Shown in pieces: positions 39,421 to 49,260 of a stretch of 64,000 nucleotides of DNA. Source of the stretch: Yoonia sp. GPGPB17 (GTDB taxonomy: Bacteria > Pseudomonadota > Alphaproteobacteria > Rhodobacterales > Rhodobacteraceae); the NCBI RefSeq assembly GCF_037892195.1, contig NZ_JATACI010000002.1, positions 434,001 to 498,000 on the forward strand. Direction: 5' to 3'. Each line of letters opens with the position of its first letter. Within the stretch, counting starts at the first letter, position 1. Both the position numbers and the translations under genes were made by a program. Under the pieces are notes generated by a model. That model did not search any database, was not told where the DNA came from, and was given only the letters and a program-made list of their open reading frames with translations.

Positions 39421-40590
39421 TTAGGCCGCGTCAGAAATGCGCTTGGCGGTTTCACGATCAAGCACAATACGTGTAACTTTCCCCTCTCGGACAGATTCGA
39501 CGATGTGAGACCGAATATCGAACCCATAAACCGAAGATAGTGCCTGAAATGTGGTTGTTGCAGCACCAGCCCCAATGATGGCGTCAATTCGTAGCGTGGG
39601 GTTGCGCCGAAAGATTGCATTCGTGAGAGCAGAACCGTTTTCGGCCACCACATGTTCAGCGCGGGAAAATATCCACTTCTGCTCTGGTATGGTGAAATCC
39701 GCTGGATCAATTGCAAAATAGCCCTTGTCAGTCAAATGCGCCCTGAGCACGTTCATGTCTTCACAAAACCGATCGTCATGGGTCTTCTTTTCGCGGGTGA
39801 GGACGATATGCGGCCCAGGTGGATTGTCGGGCTTGTGTTCCTCGAAACTATTGGCCACCGCATCAAGATGCGGTCGATGGAACTGAGGCGGCTTGAGCCA
39901 ATAGAGTTCATTGCAGCGCAGTGTCTGATCCCACTCGTGAAAGTAAACCTTTCTTCCGCTCATGAGTGTGGTTGTCACGAAGTGTTTTCCGTAGTGGCCG
40001 CGTGCCCATTTTGCATCGACCACAATAGGTATCTCTGGGTCGATGCCCAGTTCATCAGCCCAAACGATCTTGCTCATCAAATCGTGGTAAGTGTGAAAGT
40101 AGATATGCCCAAATACGTGGCGCACCAAAAGAACACGGTCCAGTTCCAGGCAATCAGGCCTTCTTGATCGCGATTGGATGGTCCATTTTTTGATCATATG
40201 GTTGTGCGGCGGTCTTTTTTCGGCCGCGCTCGGCCTGAACAGCCGTCCATCCAGATAAACGAGGCCACGGTTGCCGCTGACGGCAATGTCACCCTGCAGT
40301 CGGTATGCCCGCTGCCAGATCGGCGCAATCAATCTTTCCTGAACGGCGCGATCAAAGATTGGGTGGCCTGACAGGGGCACTGGGCTCCCAAAGGTCTCAA
40401 TGCCAGGCAAGAACCGTTCTTCTATCAGGAACCGCCGCTCTTCAGATGCACTTAGACTACAATCGTGTAATGGGTACATCCGACGACGTGGCGGGACAAG
40501 TTCGCCACGCAATCTATAGCTATCGTTGCCGCGAACTGCCTTTGTTGAAATGGCCGCTTCATTTCGTTCTGGTAATGCATTGATTAACAT
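39421..40590 (-). CDS. Family 61 (DUF563) glycosyltransferase
   Basis: The 389-residue protein shows the GT61/DUF563 signature in its C-terminal third: IVLTREKKTHDDRF, then YFAIDPADFTIPEQKWIFSRAEHVVAENGSALTNAIF. The N-terminal 150 residues are variable. GT61 enzymes include xylosyl- and N-acetylglucosaminyl-type transferases, and in bacteria they occur in polysaccharide loci. It converges with the GT4 gene upstream and precedes the next GT4 gene on the same strand, with 28 bases between. No signal peptide is present, so it should act in the cytosol. The sugar is unknown. Confidence 0.78.
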   Translation of the reverse strand: MLINALPERNEAAISTKAVRGNDSYRLRGELVPPRRRMYPLHDCSLSASEERRFLIEERFLPGIETFGSPVPLSGHPIFDRAVQERLIAPIWQRAYRLQGDIAVSGNRGLVYLDGRLFRPSAAEKRPPHNHMIKKWTIQSRSRRPDCLELDRVLLVRHVFGHIYFHTYHDLMSKIVWADELGIDPEIPIVVDAKWARGHYGKHFVTTTLMSGRKVYFHEWDQTLRCNELYWLKPPQFHRPHLDAVANSFEEHKPDNPPGPHIVLTREKKTHDDRFCEDMNVLRAHLTDKGYFAIDPADFTIPEQKWIFSRAEHVVAENGSALTNAIFRRNPTLRIDAIIGAGAATTTFQALSSVYGFDIRSHIVESVREGKVTRIVLDRETAKRISDAA

Positions 40591-40618
40591 CTGCGAAACG
40601 GTCCTTCGGAAACATTTA

Positions 40619-41679
40619 TCAAGACGCTTTTGTCAAAAGCTCCCGGTACACTTCAGTGATGGCATGCGCCTCGCCGACAATGTCATGATTTTCAAGTACT
40701 TTGCGGCGCGCGGCAACTGACATGCGCTGTCGTAGCGCCATATCGCTCAGCAGTCGATCAGTTGCGGCAGCCATGCTCTCGGTATCGTCAGGTGCGATCA
40801 GGAAGCCTGTTTTCCCATCTGTAACCAGTTCTTCAAATGCGCCAACCCGCGTCCCCACCACTGGCACCCCGCAAGACATTGCTTCCAAGGGGGTCAAACC
40901 AAAGCCTTCCCAACGTTGGGGAGCAACGTAGATGTCCAGCGCTGCATACCAAGATGCCATCTTGGACCAGTCTTTTTCTGGAAGCATATGTAGCCGGTCT
41001 GAAAGTCCAGAAGTCTTGATTCTTGTGTGGAGGCTATCTGCAAAGGCTTGGTGTTTTCCCGTTGTTCGCCCCATGATTATGGCATGTGCTTCAGGATACT
41101 TTGGCAGCAACGAGATCATTGCTTCCAAAAAACATCCGTGCCTTTCTGCGCCCTTATGCGACCATAGCACCCGATGATAACAGCATCACGTTCCAGACCA
41201 AGACTGTCGCGCAAGCTTACCATATTCTCGACCGGGGAAAAACCCTCTGTGTCAATGCCATGCAAAATGATCGTTGTTGGCACATCAAGATAGGCCGCTG
41301 TTTTTTTTGAGGCCGCGATGACGACATCCATCTGTCTGATAAGCCACATTGAAGAGGGTTTGCGTCGCCGTTGCGCCGCAGTCGTCAGCACGAATCTGAG
41401 TTTCTTGCGGAAAACCCATTTGAGGATCAACCCTACAAGCATCTCGATGTTGCGGCGGGCATGCCACACACGGTACCCCGACGGCCCGGATCGTGACATC
41501 ACCAATAGTTTCCACAAAGGGAATTGCGGAATACCATCCCGGAGATTTGGGCCAGTTGTTGCGATTTGAATATCTTTAAATTGAAGCGGCACCAACCGCA
41601 TAACTGTAGACTTAACGCCAGACAAACGACGCTTCAAGTTTGGGGCAATCACATCGATTTTGCCGGGGTCTACTTTCAT
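40619..41679 (-). CDS. Family 4 glycosyltransferase, frameshifted
   Basis: Two frames join at the A-run 41127-41132 (T on the coding strand), where one base is missing: VIIGCYGRIRAQKGTDVF continues as LEAMISLLPKYPEAHAIIMG. The joined product of about 353 residues is a GT-B enzyme with the C-terminal ERWEGFGLTPLEAMSCGVPVVGT motif (printed from WEGF onward). The N-terminal part has no transmembrane helix. The ATG at 41679 (MKVDPGKIDVIAPNLK) follows AGCAGG. The gene is adjacent to the KdkA-like kinase, so it likely builds the same core oligosaccharide. Confidence 0.8.
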
Positions 41680-41710
41680 ATTACAATTTACCTGCTGCGA
41701 TACAGAAGCG

Positions 41711-42463
41711 TTAGGCCTGTTTCGCCGAAACATCAATCCTTCCATCATGCGATGCCTGATAGGTGGTAACAAGCTGGGACCAATCCCGATCGTCCATCCA
41801 GAATTCTGCGGCCATTCCGCGTTCCTTAAGCAAGGAACGTCTTAGACGTTCTATGTTTTGCATCATCCATCTACCCCGTTTCCGACGGTGGGACTTGTCA
41901 AAATCGATCAGCCAGACGCGATCCGCATCGTCAATCAGGACATTGCGGCAGTTCAAGTCAGCATGAAATACCCTCAGCTCGTGCATGTCTCGAATGGTTT
42001 TCCCAATGTCTGACCACATACCATTGGGCAGTGGGCCTTCTTTCAAGATATCTGCCAGGGTGCGTGCTTGCGGGATGCACTCCAAGATGATCGCTGCACG
42101 ATAGAAGAACCCGGTTGGCGCTGTCATTGCCGCAATTGGTCTTGGGACACGTAGCCCTTGAGAATTCATCCAGCGTAGCAGTTCATACTCGCGGAATGAT
42201 CTGCTCCTCTTCTCGCCGAGGCGTAGATATCGATCACGGTTTACTTTCCGCATGATCCCTCCGCGCAGAAAAAACCGTAGCACGACGTAGTGACCCGAGA
42301 ACTTCAGGATATGCGCCCCACCGCGCCCCATTCCGCTCTGATGTATGTAGCCGTTCGCCCGACTCCAATCGACATCGAATAGTCGGGGTTCGATCGGGTC
42401 GATCAATTCGCTATTGCACCGTATCAATCTGCCGTCTCCAAGGCGTCGGGAAGCGACACTCAT
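41711..42463 (-). CDS. 3-deoxy-D-manno-octulosonic acid kinase-like protein
   Basis: The 250-residue protein is a KdkA/RfaP-type small-molecule kinase that phosphorylates KDO of LPS inner core at the cytosolic membrane face. The N-terminal RRGGAHILKF-like loop reads GMGRGGAHILKFSGHYVVLR. The catalytic loop is VFHADLNCRNVLID near residue 168 and the metal motif WLIDFDKS near 188. It is divergent from waaA, the KDO transferase, as expected for KDO metabolism. A 140-bp region between them holds both promoters. Confidence 0.88.
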   Translation of the reverse strand: MSVASRRLGDGRLIRCNSELIDPIEPRLFDVDWSRANGYIHQSGMGRGGAHILKFSGHYVVLRFFLRGGIMRKVNRDRYLRLGEKRSRSFREYELLRWMNSQGLRVPRPIAAMTAPTGFFYRAAIILECIPQARTLADILKEGPLPNGMWSDIGKTIRDMHELRVFHADLNCRNVLIDDADRVWLIDFDKSHRRKRGRWMMQNIERLRRSLLKERGMAAEFWMDDRDWSQLVTTYQASHDGRIDVSAKQA

Positions 42464-42604
42464 ACATCTTGCCTCATTTAAGCGAACCTCACCGATATAC
42501 GCTAGATGACCGCCAACAGCTAAACAAGGCTAAGCAAATCGATACTTTCGCCTGTGCCAAAAGCCGTGTACCCATCGCTTTGAATAAAATGTGTAGGGCC
42601 CAGC

Positions 42605-43901
42605 ATGGCCGCAAGTTCAAAAGGTATCGGCAGAGCGCGTAGTAAACCAATCATGTTGCAGGCCGTTTTGCTTTTGACACGTTGCCTCGCACTACCCCTC
42701 CGCCTCATGGGACGACACTTGCACAACCGTATGGGTGCGCCTCCGGCACGCTATTCTGAAAGGTTGGGGCAACCAAGCCAAAGCTGCGATGGCGCAGTGA
42801 TCTGGTTTCACGCCGCAAGCTTAGGCGAGGTTGCACAGATCCGCCCGCTGGTCGAACGCCTTCAGCAGTCGCAAGACGCAACGATACTCGTCACAACCAT
42901 GAGCGCATCCGGCGCAGACTGGGTAGCGAGTAACATGCCAGATGTGATACATCAGTTTGTTCCGCTCGACATCCCGTCAGCCGTCCAACAATTTTTTTCT
43001 TCGTGGTCGATAGAGGCTAAGCATATTTGTTGAAGGAGACCTGTGGCCGCGTTTGGTACTGGCAGCACATCGGCAGGGTATTCCGTTGCTGCTGCTCAAC
43101 GCCAGACACTCAAAGACGCGTGAGCGCTTTCCATCTACGTATTTGACACTATTGAATGGATTCAAGGGCATCACATGTCGATCACAACAGGTCGCCGACG
43201 GCTTTCGAGCAATTGGCGTCGCTCCGCATGTTTTGCAGATTTTGCCAGACCTTCGAATAACTGCTTCTGGAAGAAGGCAGCCCGATAGCGAGAGTCATCT
43301 GGCAGAGCATACAACGAACCGTACCGTTTGGTTGGCCACATCAACACATCAGCAAGACGAGGAGCCCGTTCTGGCAGCTCATGAAAGGCTCTTGGCAAGC
43401 GACCCAGATGCGTTGCTAATCATTGCACCAAGGTACCCCCGCCGTGGCTCTCAACTGGTCAGCAATGCGCGCAAAAAAGCACTTGAAGTCGCTCGTCGCA
43501 GCACGCAACAAGGGTTGCTTCCAAGTACACAGGTCTACATCGCGGATACTCTAGGCGAGCTTGCGCTGTTTTTTAGCGTCGCATCACTCGCTTTCGTCGG
43601 AGGATCTTTTGGTGATCAGGGTGGCCACAACCCTTATGAGCCCGCCAGCTATGGTTTACCCGTTATTTCAGGTATCCGCGTAAGAAACTTTGACGACGCA
43701 TATGCAGCCTTAGCTCATGCCGGCGCGGCGATCTTGGTCGCAGATCAAACCGCGTTTGAGCGATATCTTCTCGACCTTCTCTCTTCTGACAAAGGCGCCC
43801 GCATGGGTGAGGCGGGGCGCAACTTTGTCGCCAACTGCGAAGAGGGCGTGACAGCGTCAGTCAAGCTGATCAAGAGTGTACAAGTTTCCGGCCAACAATA
43901 A
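42605..43901 (+). CDS. waaA: 3-deoxy-D-manno-octulosonic acid transferase, frameshifted
   Basis: WaaA attaches KDO to lipid IVA at the inner membrane. The N-terminal signal-anchor and LWFHAASLGE-type motif appear as AVIWFHAASLGEVAQIRPL. After a one-base frame change near 43020-43024 the other frame continues IFVEGDLWPRLVL, LNARHSKTRERFP, then the C-terminal FVGGSFGDQGGHNPYEPASYG. The 1-base removal gives about 431 residues, the normal length. The start is ATG 42605 or ATG 42653 (MLQAVLLLTRCLALPLRLMG). An intact waaA is usually essential, so this break is probably an error. Confidence 0.92.
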
Positions 43902-44111
43902 TGCCAGTTGATTGCATGCGTCTTCTGCCTGGATGTTCGGTTAAGCAATCCGAGTGTCAGCATGCGGCGCTGGTTAACCACTATGGCTGGCGTCGCATCA
44001 GGATTAGCTGCTCAATACTTCACGACAGAAGTTCATCTTCACCTTAGTCTGGTCGGTGGACACGCGACCACACCGCCAGCTGGTTGTCCCGAGCAGTCGG
44101 TTGCTATGGCG

Positions 44112-45152
44112 CTAGTCGCCCAACATCTCAACCATGCGGGTCTTGTTGTTTACAAAGTAACTCATCGAGTTCATCAAGGTCTCTTCAAGCCCGTATTTTG
44201 GCTTCCATCCGATTGCCGTCAGCTTCGAGATATCCGGCATACGGCGATCACAGTCCTCGTAGCCCCTTCCGTAGAAGTCCTGCGACGCAACCGACTCGAT
44301 GCTGGGATGTGCGCTTGGTTCAAATTCCTTTATGTAGAGCGCGGCCATCATCTCAGCCAAACCTTTGATCGTTGTTTCATTCGCTGGGTTTCCAACGTTG
44401 ATGATCTGGCGGTTAGTTTCATTCGGATGGTCAATAACGGCTTGAAGCGCAGACACAGCATCATCTATGTAGGTAAAGCACCGACGGTTCAGACCGCCAT
44501 CAACCAGCATCATCGGCCGATCATAGACGAGCGACGACATGAAGTTTGCAAAGACGCGCGGGTTGTCATCGCGATCCCAAGCCTTCGAGAACTTGTCCAT
44601 AAGTGGCCCGACAAAATTGAACGGGCGGATCAGCGTATAGTTCAGGCCATGCTCTACCCCATATGCGAAAATCATGCGGTCCAGCAGTTGTTTTGCACAG
44701 GAATAGATCCAACGCTGGTTCCGTATTGGGCCTAGAACAAGGTCTGTTTCGTCCTCGCGGAATGGCTCGACAGACCCTCCTGTCTTTCCATAAACTTCGG
44801 ATGTAGAAAAATGGATCAGTCGTTTCTTATGCCTTACGCAAGAGCGGATGACACCAAGACAATCGAAGAAGTTCAACTGGACCACATCAAGCGGGTTCGA
44901 AATAAACATTGCCGGGTGGACATACGCTGCGAGGTCAAAGACCAAATCAGAGTCTGCCACGATTTCGTCAACGCGATCAGTATCTGCCGAGATATCGACA
45001 GGTTCATAGTCAAACGAGCGGTTCTCAAAACGTAGCCGGAGCTTTTTATCTTCGATGTCGCACAACCGGATATCGTGTTGACCCTGTCGCTCAAGGTGAT
45101 GAGCCAGGTTGCTGCCGACAAATCCAGAAGCTCCAAAAAGTGCAATCTTCAT
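44112..45152 (-). CDS. NAD-dependent UDP-glucuronate decarboxylase-like (ArnA C-terminal type)
   Basis: The 346-residue SDR-type sugar enzyme has the N-terminal GASGFVGSNLAHHL Rossmann loop, the FSTSEVYGKTGG motif, and the catalytic IYSCAKQLLDRMI (Y-x3-K) near residue 155. RPFNFVGP, RCFTYID and INVGNPANETTI closely follow the pattern of the ArnA decarboxylase domain, which oxidatively decarboxylates UDP-glucuronate. The formyltransferase part of ArnA is absent, so a UDP-4-keto-pentose or UDP-xylose product is possible. It faces waaA tail-to-tail and lies in the core polysaccharide block. The 210-bp gap to waaA contains no clear gene. Confidence 0.82.
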   Translation of the reverse strand: MKIALFGASGFVGSNLAHHLERQGQHDIRLCDIEDKKLRLRFENRSFDYEPVDISADTDRVDEIVADSDLVFDLAAYVHPAMFISNPLDVVQLNFFDCLGVIRSCVRHKKRLIHFSTSEVYGKTGGSVEPFREDETDLVLGPIRNQRWIYSCAKQLLDRMIFAYGVEHGLNYTLIRPFNFVGPLMDKFSKAWDRDDNPRVFANFMSSLVYDRPMMLVDGGLNRRCFTYIDDAVSALQAVIDHPNETNRQIINVGNPANETTIKGLAEMMAALYIKEFEPSAHPSIESVASQDFYGRGYEDCDRRMPDISKLTAIGWKPKYGLEETLMNSMSYFVNNKTRMVEMLGD

Positions 45153-45207
45153 ATATGCTTACTCCTGCTCCTTCTATAGGCTACGGTCGCCCGCATCACA
45201 GACGGCG

Positions 45208-45535
45208 CTACGTAAACCCTTTGATTTTTGGAATGCCTGAGATGCGTGCATATGTCAAAACCATTGACGGATATCCGAGCATCGTTGTGCCCGCGACCGG
45301 CCGCTCAGCAACTATAATCCCTTGATTGTGAGTATTGCGCCCAAGTGGTCAGCGTCGTCGCAATTTTTTCAGCCGGTTCACCGACGCGGACAAAGTGCGC
45401 AGCACAGCCCATCATCGGCCAAGGAGTTGGACAAATTGCACTTTGCTCCCTAGCATTCCAAGCAATCCTTGGGTTCGCGTTGACATAAGAAACACGACAT
45501 CCAAGCCACACGCTGTGAACAAGAGCATCAAAAAA
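45208..45535 (-). pseudogene. Remnant of a gene, C-terminal fragment
   Basis: A protein-like minus-strand segment (FFDALVHSVWLGCRVSYVN..., WNAREQSAICPTPWPMMG, RVGEPAEKIATTLTTWAQ) continues after a one-base shift near 45317 as VAERPVAGTTMLGYPSMVL and TYARISGIPKIKGFT, with a stop at 45208. No N-terminal part exists: the upstream DNA is the start of the FkbM gene. I do not recognise the family, though VNANPR and the sugar-gene neighbours suggest a polysaccharide enzyme. It looks like a fragment left by recombination. Confidence 0.35.
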
Positions 45536-45549
45536 AGAGTAACACTGAC

Positions 45550-46365
45550 ATGCTGGGTCTCGCCCCCGAAACGAAACGAGGCATTTACATCGCAAACTTG
45601 AAGTCAGCCATAAGAGGCCGACCGGCTCGTTTCAGTTACGATGAAGCCACCGAACTTTTCCACGTCAAAGAAGGCGAAAATTGGCACGCTTTTGGTGACT
45701 TCAGAAGAGGCAAAGGGCTATACAAACGCGGCTTGGACTACAGGGCCGAGACCCTCTGGAAATCATACACGCTTCAGAACATCGAGTTTTCCGAAGAAGA
45801 CGTCGTTATTGATTGTGGCGCGAACTATGCAGATTTATGGCTGACGCTAAAGCACGTCATCGCGCCAGAGAACTACATAACATTCGAGCCTGGACAGAGG
45901 GAGCATGCGGCGATCGTCCAGAATGCGCCTGAGGCAAGAGCCAACAACTGCGGACTAGGCTCAAAAAACGAGACGTTGACCTTCTACTTGAACGAAATAG
46001 ACGCAGACTCAAGCTTTGTCGAACCGGCTTCATATAGTGAAACTCTGGAGGCTCAGACCTTTTCGCTCGAAAGTTATTTGCACATGAACGCAATTGAGCG
46101 CGTCAAGCTTTTCAAACTTGAGGCCGAAGGGTTTGAGCCAGAGATCCTGCAAGGTGCGCTCGGCGTTCTAGACCGAATTCAGTACATCGCCATTGATGGT
46201 GGATACGAGCGTGGCGTGAATTGTGAGCAAACATTCACGCATCAGACCAACCTTTTGACAGAGCATGGATTCAAAATGTTGGACATCAACCTGAAATGGG
46301 GGCGTGCACTGTTTGAGAGAATTGGTGGAATGACCGGAAAGCGGGCTGCGACTGCAGCATATTGA
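45550..46365 (+). CDS. FkbM-family methyltransferase
   Basis: The 271-residue protein has the FkbM SAM-binding core: VIDCGANYADLWLTLK near residue 88, FEPGQRE near 115, and the SLESYLHMNAIERVKLFKLEAEGFEPEILQGA region near 175 (split here at the middle). FkbM enzymes O-methylate sugars or related hydroxyls and often occur in polysaccharide loci. The N-terminal IRGRPARFSYDEATELFHV extension is common in the Rhodobacterales members. It is the last gene of the LPS block and may decorate a sugar on the core or O-chain. Confidence 0.85.
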   Translation: MLGLAPETKRGIYIANLKSAIRGRPARFSYDEATELFHVKEGENWHAFGDFRRGKGLYKRGLDYRAETLWKSYTLQNIEFSEEDVVIDCGANYADLWLTLKHVIAPENYITFEPGQREHAAIVQNAPEARANNCGLGSKNETLTFYLNEIDADSSFVEPASYSETLEAQTFSLESYLHMNAIERVKLFKLEAEGFEPEILQGALGVLDRIQYIAIDGGYERGVNCEQTFTHQTNLLTEHGFKMLDINLKWGRALFERIGGMTGKRAATAAY

Positions 46366-46562
46366 CCAGTCGATCAAAGTCCGGTTTGGGTTGTAATTTT
46401 GGGGCACGACGTCGGCTTTTGGCGTATCGCATCCGTTTGTTCAAAGTGCAGCATTGGTCAAAGTGGGCTCAAACTTGACATTCTCCGCCCCGTAGAATTT
46501 GGCGTGGGATCGGGCGCCGTTTACATAGCGTGGTAGCGTGTTTCGACATCGCGCTGGACCAA

Positions 46563-46588
46563 AAAGGCCGCCCTATTGGGCGGCCTTT
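46563..46588 (-). terminator. Terminator of the TRAP/monooxygenase operon
   Basis: Arms AAAGGCCGCCC and GGGCGGCCTTT (11 bases) with a TATT loop, followed on the minus strand by a run of five T. It lies 22 bases after the solute-binding protein stop and ends the six-gene operon. Confidence 0.9.
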
Positions 46589-46610
46589 CCTGTCATCAAA
46601 TCTTGAATGC

Positions 46611-47666
46611 TTAGTTCAGATCACTCGCATAGGCCTCGGCCAGCTCGGCCTCTACCTCGGCCACGGCGGCTTGCAGCGCGTCCAGCATTTCGCCGCCGCC
46701 GTCCACGTTTTCGCGGAACCATGCGTTCACCGGCGCAGCGGCTGCCGCGAATGCGGCTTTCTCTTCTGGGCTAGGCACATAGATGTCGCCGCCACCCTCA
46801 ACGAAGGCTTCATAGGCTTCGATCGACTTGCGCTTTGGCGATGCGAATGTCGCTTGCTGAAGGGCGGAGAAACCATCGACAACAACGCGGCGCAGGTCTT
46901 CTGGCATGGCCATGAAGTTGTCGTTGTTCATCCACCACATCGCACCCATGTAGGAATGCCCGTCCAGTGTCAGATACTGCAGGCCCGCATCAGGGAACTT
47001 CATGCCCATGATGTCGGTGATGCCGTTTGCCGTGCCTTCCACAACGCCGGTTTGCAGCGATGTGAACAGCTCTGGCCATGGGATCGGTGTCGCAGAGGCG
47101 CCCATGGCTTCGACCAGTTGTACCGGCAGATCAGCCACAACAGTCCGCATCTTCAGGCCACCCATATCATCCGGGCCCGTCACACGGCGTTCGGTGTTGG
47201 CAAAGTTGCGCCAGCCGCCGGTGTTGCCGATGGTCATCAGGCGGATCGTGTTGCCGCTGTCCTCAAGCGCTTTGGCGCGCATCGTGCGCACGAAGTCGCC
47301 GGACAACACAGCCTCGGCCACACGGTCGGATGACATCAGGTAGGGCAGGTCGAGTACCTGTACATATGGGAAGATGCCTGCGGCGCCGCCGGATGTGGAG
47401 ATATAGACGTCGATGGAGCCTTCAGAGACCCCTTCAAGGCATTCCGCGCCGGTTGCGCAAAGCTGCGTGCCGATGAAAAGCTCAACCGCGATACGGCCGT
47501 TCGAGGCCGCTTCGACGTAGTTCTTGAACACAACCAGACCGTCGTAGTCTTCGTCGTTCTCGTTTGAGTTTGCTGTGGCGCGGATCGTGAAATCCTGTGC
47601 CCAGGCGGCCAACGGCGTCGCCAGCAGTGCGGCTGTTGCCGCGATTTTGGTAAACTGTTTCAGCAT
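46611..47666 (-). CDS. TRAP transporter solute-binding protein (DctP family)
   Basis: The 351-residue periplasmic protein has a signal peptide (MLKQFTKIAATAALLATPLAAWAQ). The DctP fold follows, with the substrate-anchoring GGWRNFANTERRVTGPDDMGGLKMRT region near residue 145; its arginine normally holds the ligand carboxylate. It captures an anionic substrate for the DctQM membrane parts. The ATG at 47666 follows GGGAGAG. It is the last gene of the operon that also encodes a flavin monooxygenase system, so the ligand is likely the sulfonate or acid that the enzymes degrade. The exact ligand is unknown. Confidence 0.93.
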   Translation of the reverse strand: MLKQFTKIAATAALLATPLAAWAQDFTIRATANSNENDEDYDGLVVFKNYVEAASNGRIAVELFIGTQLCATGAECLEGVSEGSIDVYISTSGGAAGIFPYVQVLDLPYLMSSDRVAEAVLSGDFVRTMRAKALEDSGNTIRLMTIGNTGGWRNFANTERRVTGPDDMGGLKMRTVVADLPVQLVEAMGASATPIPWPELFTSLQTGVVEGTANGITDIMGMKFPDAGLQYLTLDGHSYMGAMWWMNNDNFMAMPEDLRRVVVDGFSALQQATFASPKRKSIEAYEAFVEGGGDIYVPSPEEKAAFAAAAAPVNAWFRENVDGGGEMLDALQAAVAEVEAELAEAYASDLN

Positions 47667-47688
47667 TATTCTCTCCCTATTGATGCTG

Positions 47689-49260
47689 TTAGTTGATGCC
47701 CGGTGCTGGGCTAATGCAAGCGCTAAACCCGATTTCCGGCGCGCAGCCGAGGAAACCTGCAAGGTAAGGCACTGTCATGGAAATGGCGGGAATATAGGTG
47801 ATCAGGAAGATCACCAGAACCTCCACCGCGAGGAATGGCAGGATGGCTTTTGAGATCGTCTCGACCTTCTCGCCCGACACGGTACTGGCCACGAAGAGGA
47901 CAAGCCCCATGGGTGGCGTTGCCAGCCCCACTGTCAGGTTCACGCTCATGATGATCGCGAAATGCACGGGGTGCACACCAAGATCCACGAAGATCGGGCC
48001 GAGGATGGGGCCAAGGATGATGATCGCCGGGCCTGCATCAAGAAACATGCCTACGATGAACAGCAGGATGTTGATAAGGAACAGAAGCATCAGCGGGTTT
48101 TCCGAGAGCGATAGGATATACTCGCTAAGGATCTGCGGCGCGTAGGATAGGCTAACGACCGTTTTGAAGGCGACTGCAGCGCCGACCAGCAGCAGCACGG
48201 CTGATGTGGCGAGGGCGGATTTGGTCAGCACTTCACCCAAGTCGCGCAGGTTCATGGACCGCAGTACAAAAAAGCTGACGATCAAGGCGTAGGCCACCGC
48301 AATGGCTGAAGCCTCTGTTGGGGTGAAGACACCGACGAGGATACCACCAAGGATAATGATCGGCGTTTGCAGGGGCGCGATGGCCTTTTTGCAGATCATG
48401 CGGAAATCATGGCTGACGCGGCCCCGATAGCTCATCAGCAGGAAATGCGCGATGACGAGAAGACCCGCGAAGACGATCCAAAGGTTCAGACTGTGCACTT
48501 TATCGCCAGCCTCGTTGAAGCTGGCCAGACCCACTGTTGTGGACAGCCCGCTATAGATCGCCATCAACAGGCCTGCGACGTTGATCCGTAGCAGTACGAA
48601 GCTGACCCAGTACTCCACCTGCGTGATGTCCTGGTTTTTCGTGACGATCCGTTCGGCCTTGGGCAGGTCATAACGATCGGCCATCAGACGCACCATGATC
48701 ATCAGACCACCGCCCACCATGATGCCCGGAACAATGCCTGCAAGGAACAAGGACGCCACGCTTTCGCCCATGACATAGGCATAGATGATCATGATACCGG
48801 AAGGCGGAATAATCGGGCCAATGACAGAAGAGGCGGCGGTAATCGCTGCGGCGAATTTCCGGGTGTAGCCGTTCTTTTCCATCGCGGGGATCAGGGTGGA
48901 CCCCAGTGCAGAGGTATCTGCGACGGCGGAGCCCGATAAGCCCGCGAAGAGCATAGAGGACAGGATGTTCACATGCGCCAAACCACCGCGCAGGTGGCCC
49001 ATGAAGGCCTGGGAAAACTCGACAAGGCGCAGGGTGATGCCGCCGCGGTTCATGATTTCACCGGCCAGCATAAAGAAGGGCAGCGCCATCAGCGGAAAGC
49101 TGTCCATACCATTGTAAAGGTTGCGATAAAGACCTGCGACAACATTACGGTTATCGCCTTCGAGCATGATCAGCGCGAAGGGTGATGCCAGCAGTGCAAA
49201 GACCACCGGCAAGCCGATCATGATCAGGATAAGGAAAAGGGGAAGGAACCATAACAGCAT
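47689..49260 (-). CDS. TRAP transporter large permease (DctM family)
   Basis: The 523-residue protein is very hydrophobic, with about 12-14 transmembrane helices. The DctM marks are PLMALPFFMLAGEIMNRGGIT near residue 55, LSGSAVADTSALGSTLIPAM near 110 and IGPIIPPSGIMIIYAYV near 145. It is about 100 residues longer than the usual 425-residue DctM because of an extended middle (about residues 200-290) containing extra helices. It drives sodium-coupled uptake. Its start overlaps the stop of the small subunit by one base (TGATG), so the two are co-translated. Confidence 0.92.
   Translation of the reverse strand: MLLWFLPLFLILIMIGLPVVFALLASPFALIMLEGDNRNVVAGLYRNLYNGMDSFPLMALPFFMLAGEIMNRGGITLRLVEFSQAFMGHLRGGLAHVNILSSMLFAGLSGSAVADTSALGSTLIPAMEKNGYTRKFAAAITAASSVIGPIIPPSGIMIIYAYVMGESVASLFLAGIVPGIMVGGGLMIMVRLMADRYDLPKAERIVTKNQDITQVEYWVSFVLLRINVAGLLMAIYSGLSTTVGLASFNEAGDKVHSLNLWIVFAGLLVIAHFLLMSYRGRVSHDFRMICKKAIAPLQTPIIILGGILVGVFTPTEASAIAVAYALIVSFFVLRSMNLRDLGEVLTKSALATSAVLLLVGAAVAFKTVVSLSYAPQILSEYILSLSENPLMLLFLINILLFIVGMFLDAGPAIIILGPILGPIFVDLGVHPVHFAIIMSVNLTVGLATPPMGLVLFVASTVSGEKVETISKAILPFLAVEVLVIFLITYIPAISMTVPYLAGFLGCAPEIGFSACISPAPGIN

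Noticed and set aside
43908..44735. Open frame of 275 codons on the plus strand
   Set aside because: It is antisense to the well-supported UDP-glucuronate decarboxylase-like gene, with no family motifs of its own.
46530..47333. Open frame of 267 codons on the plus strand at the TRAP solute-binding gene
   Set aside because: Opposite a clear DctP gene and running through its terminator; no independent support.
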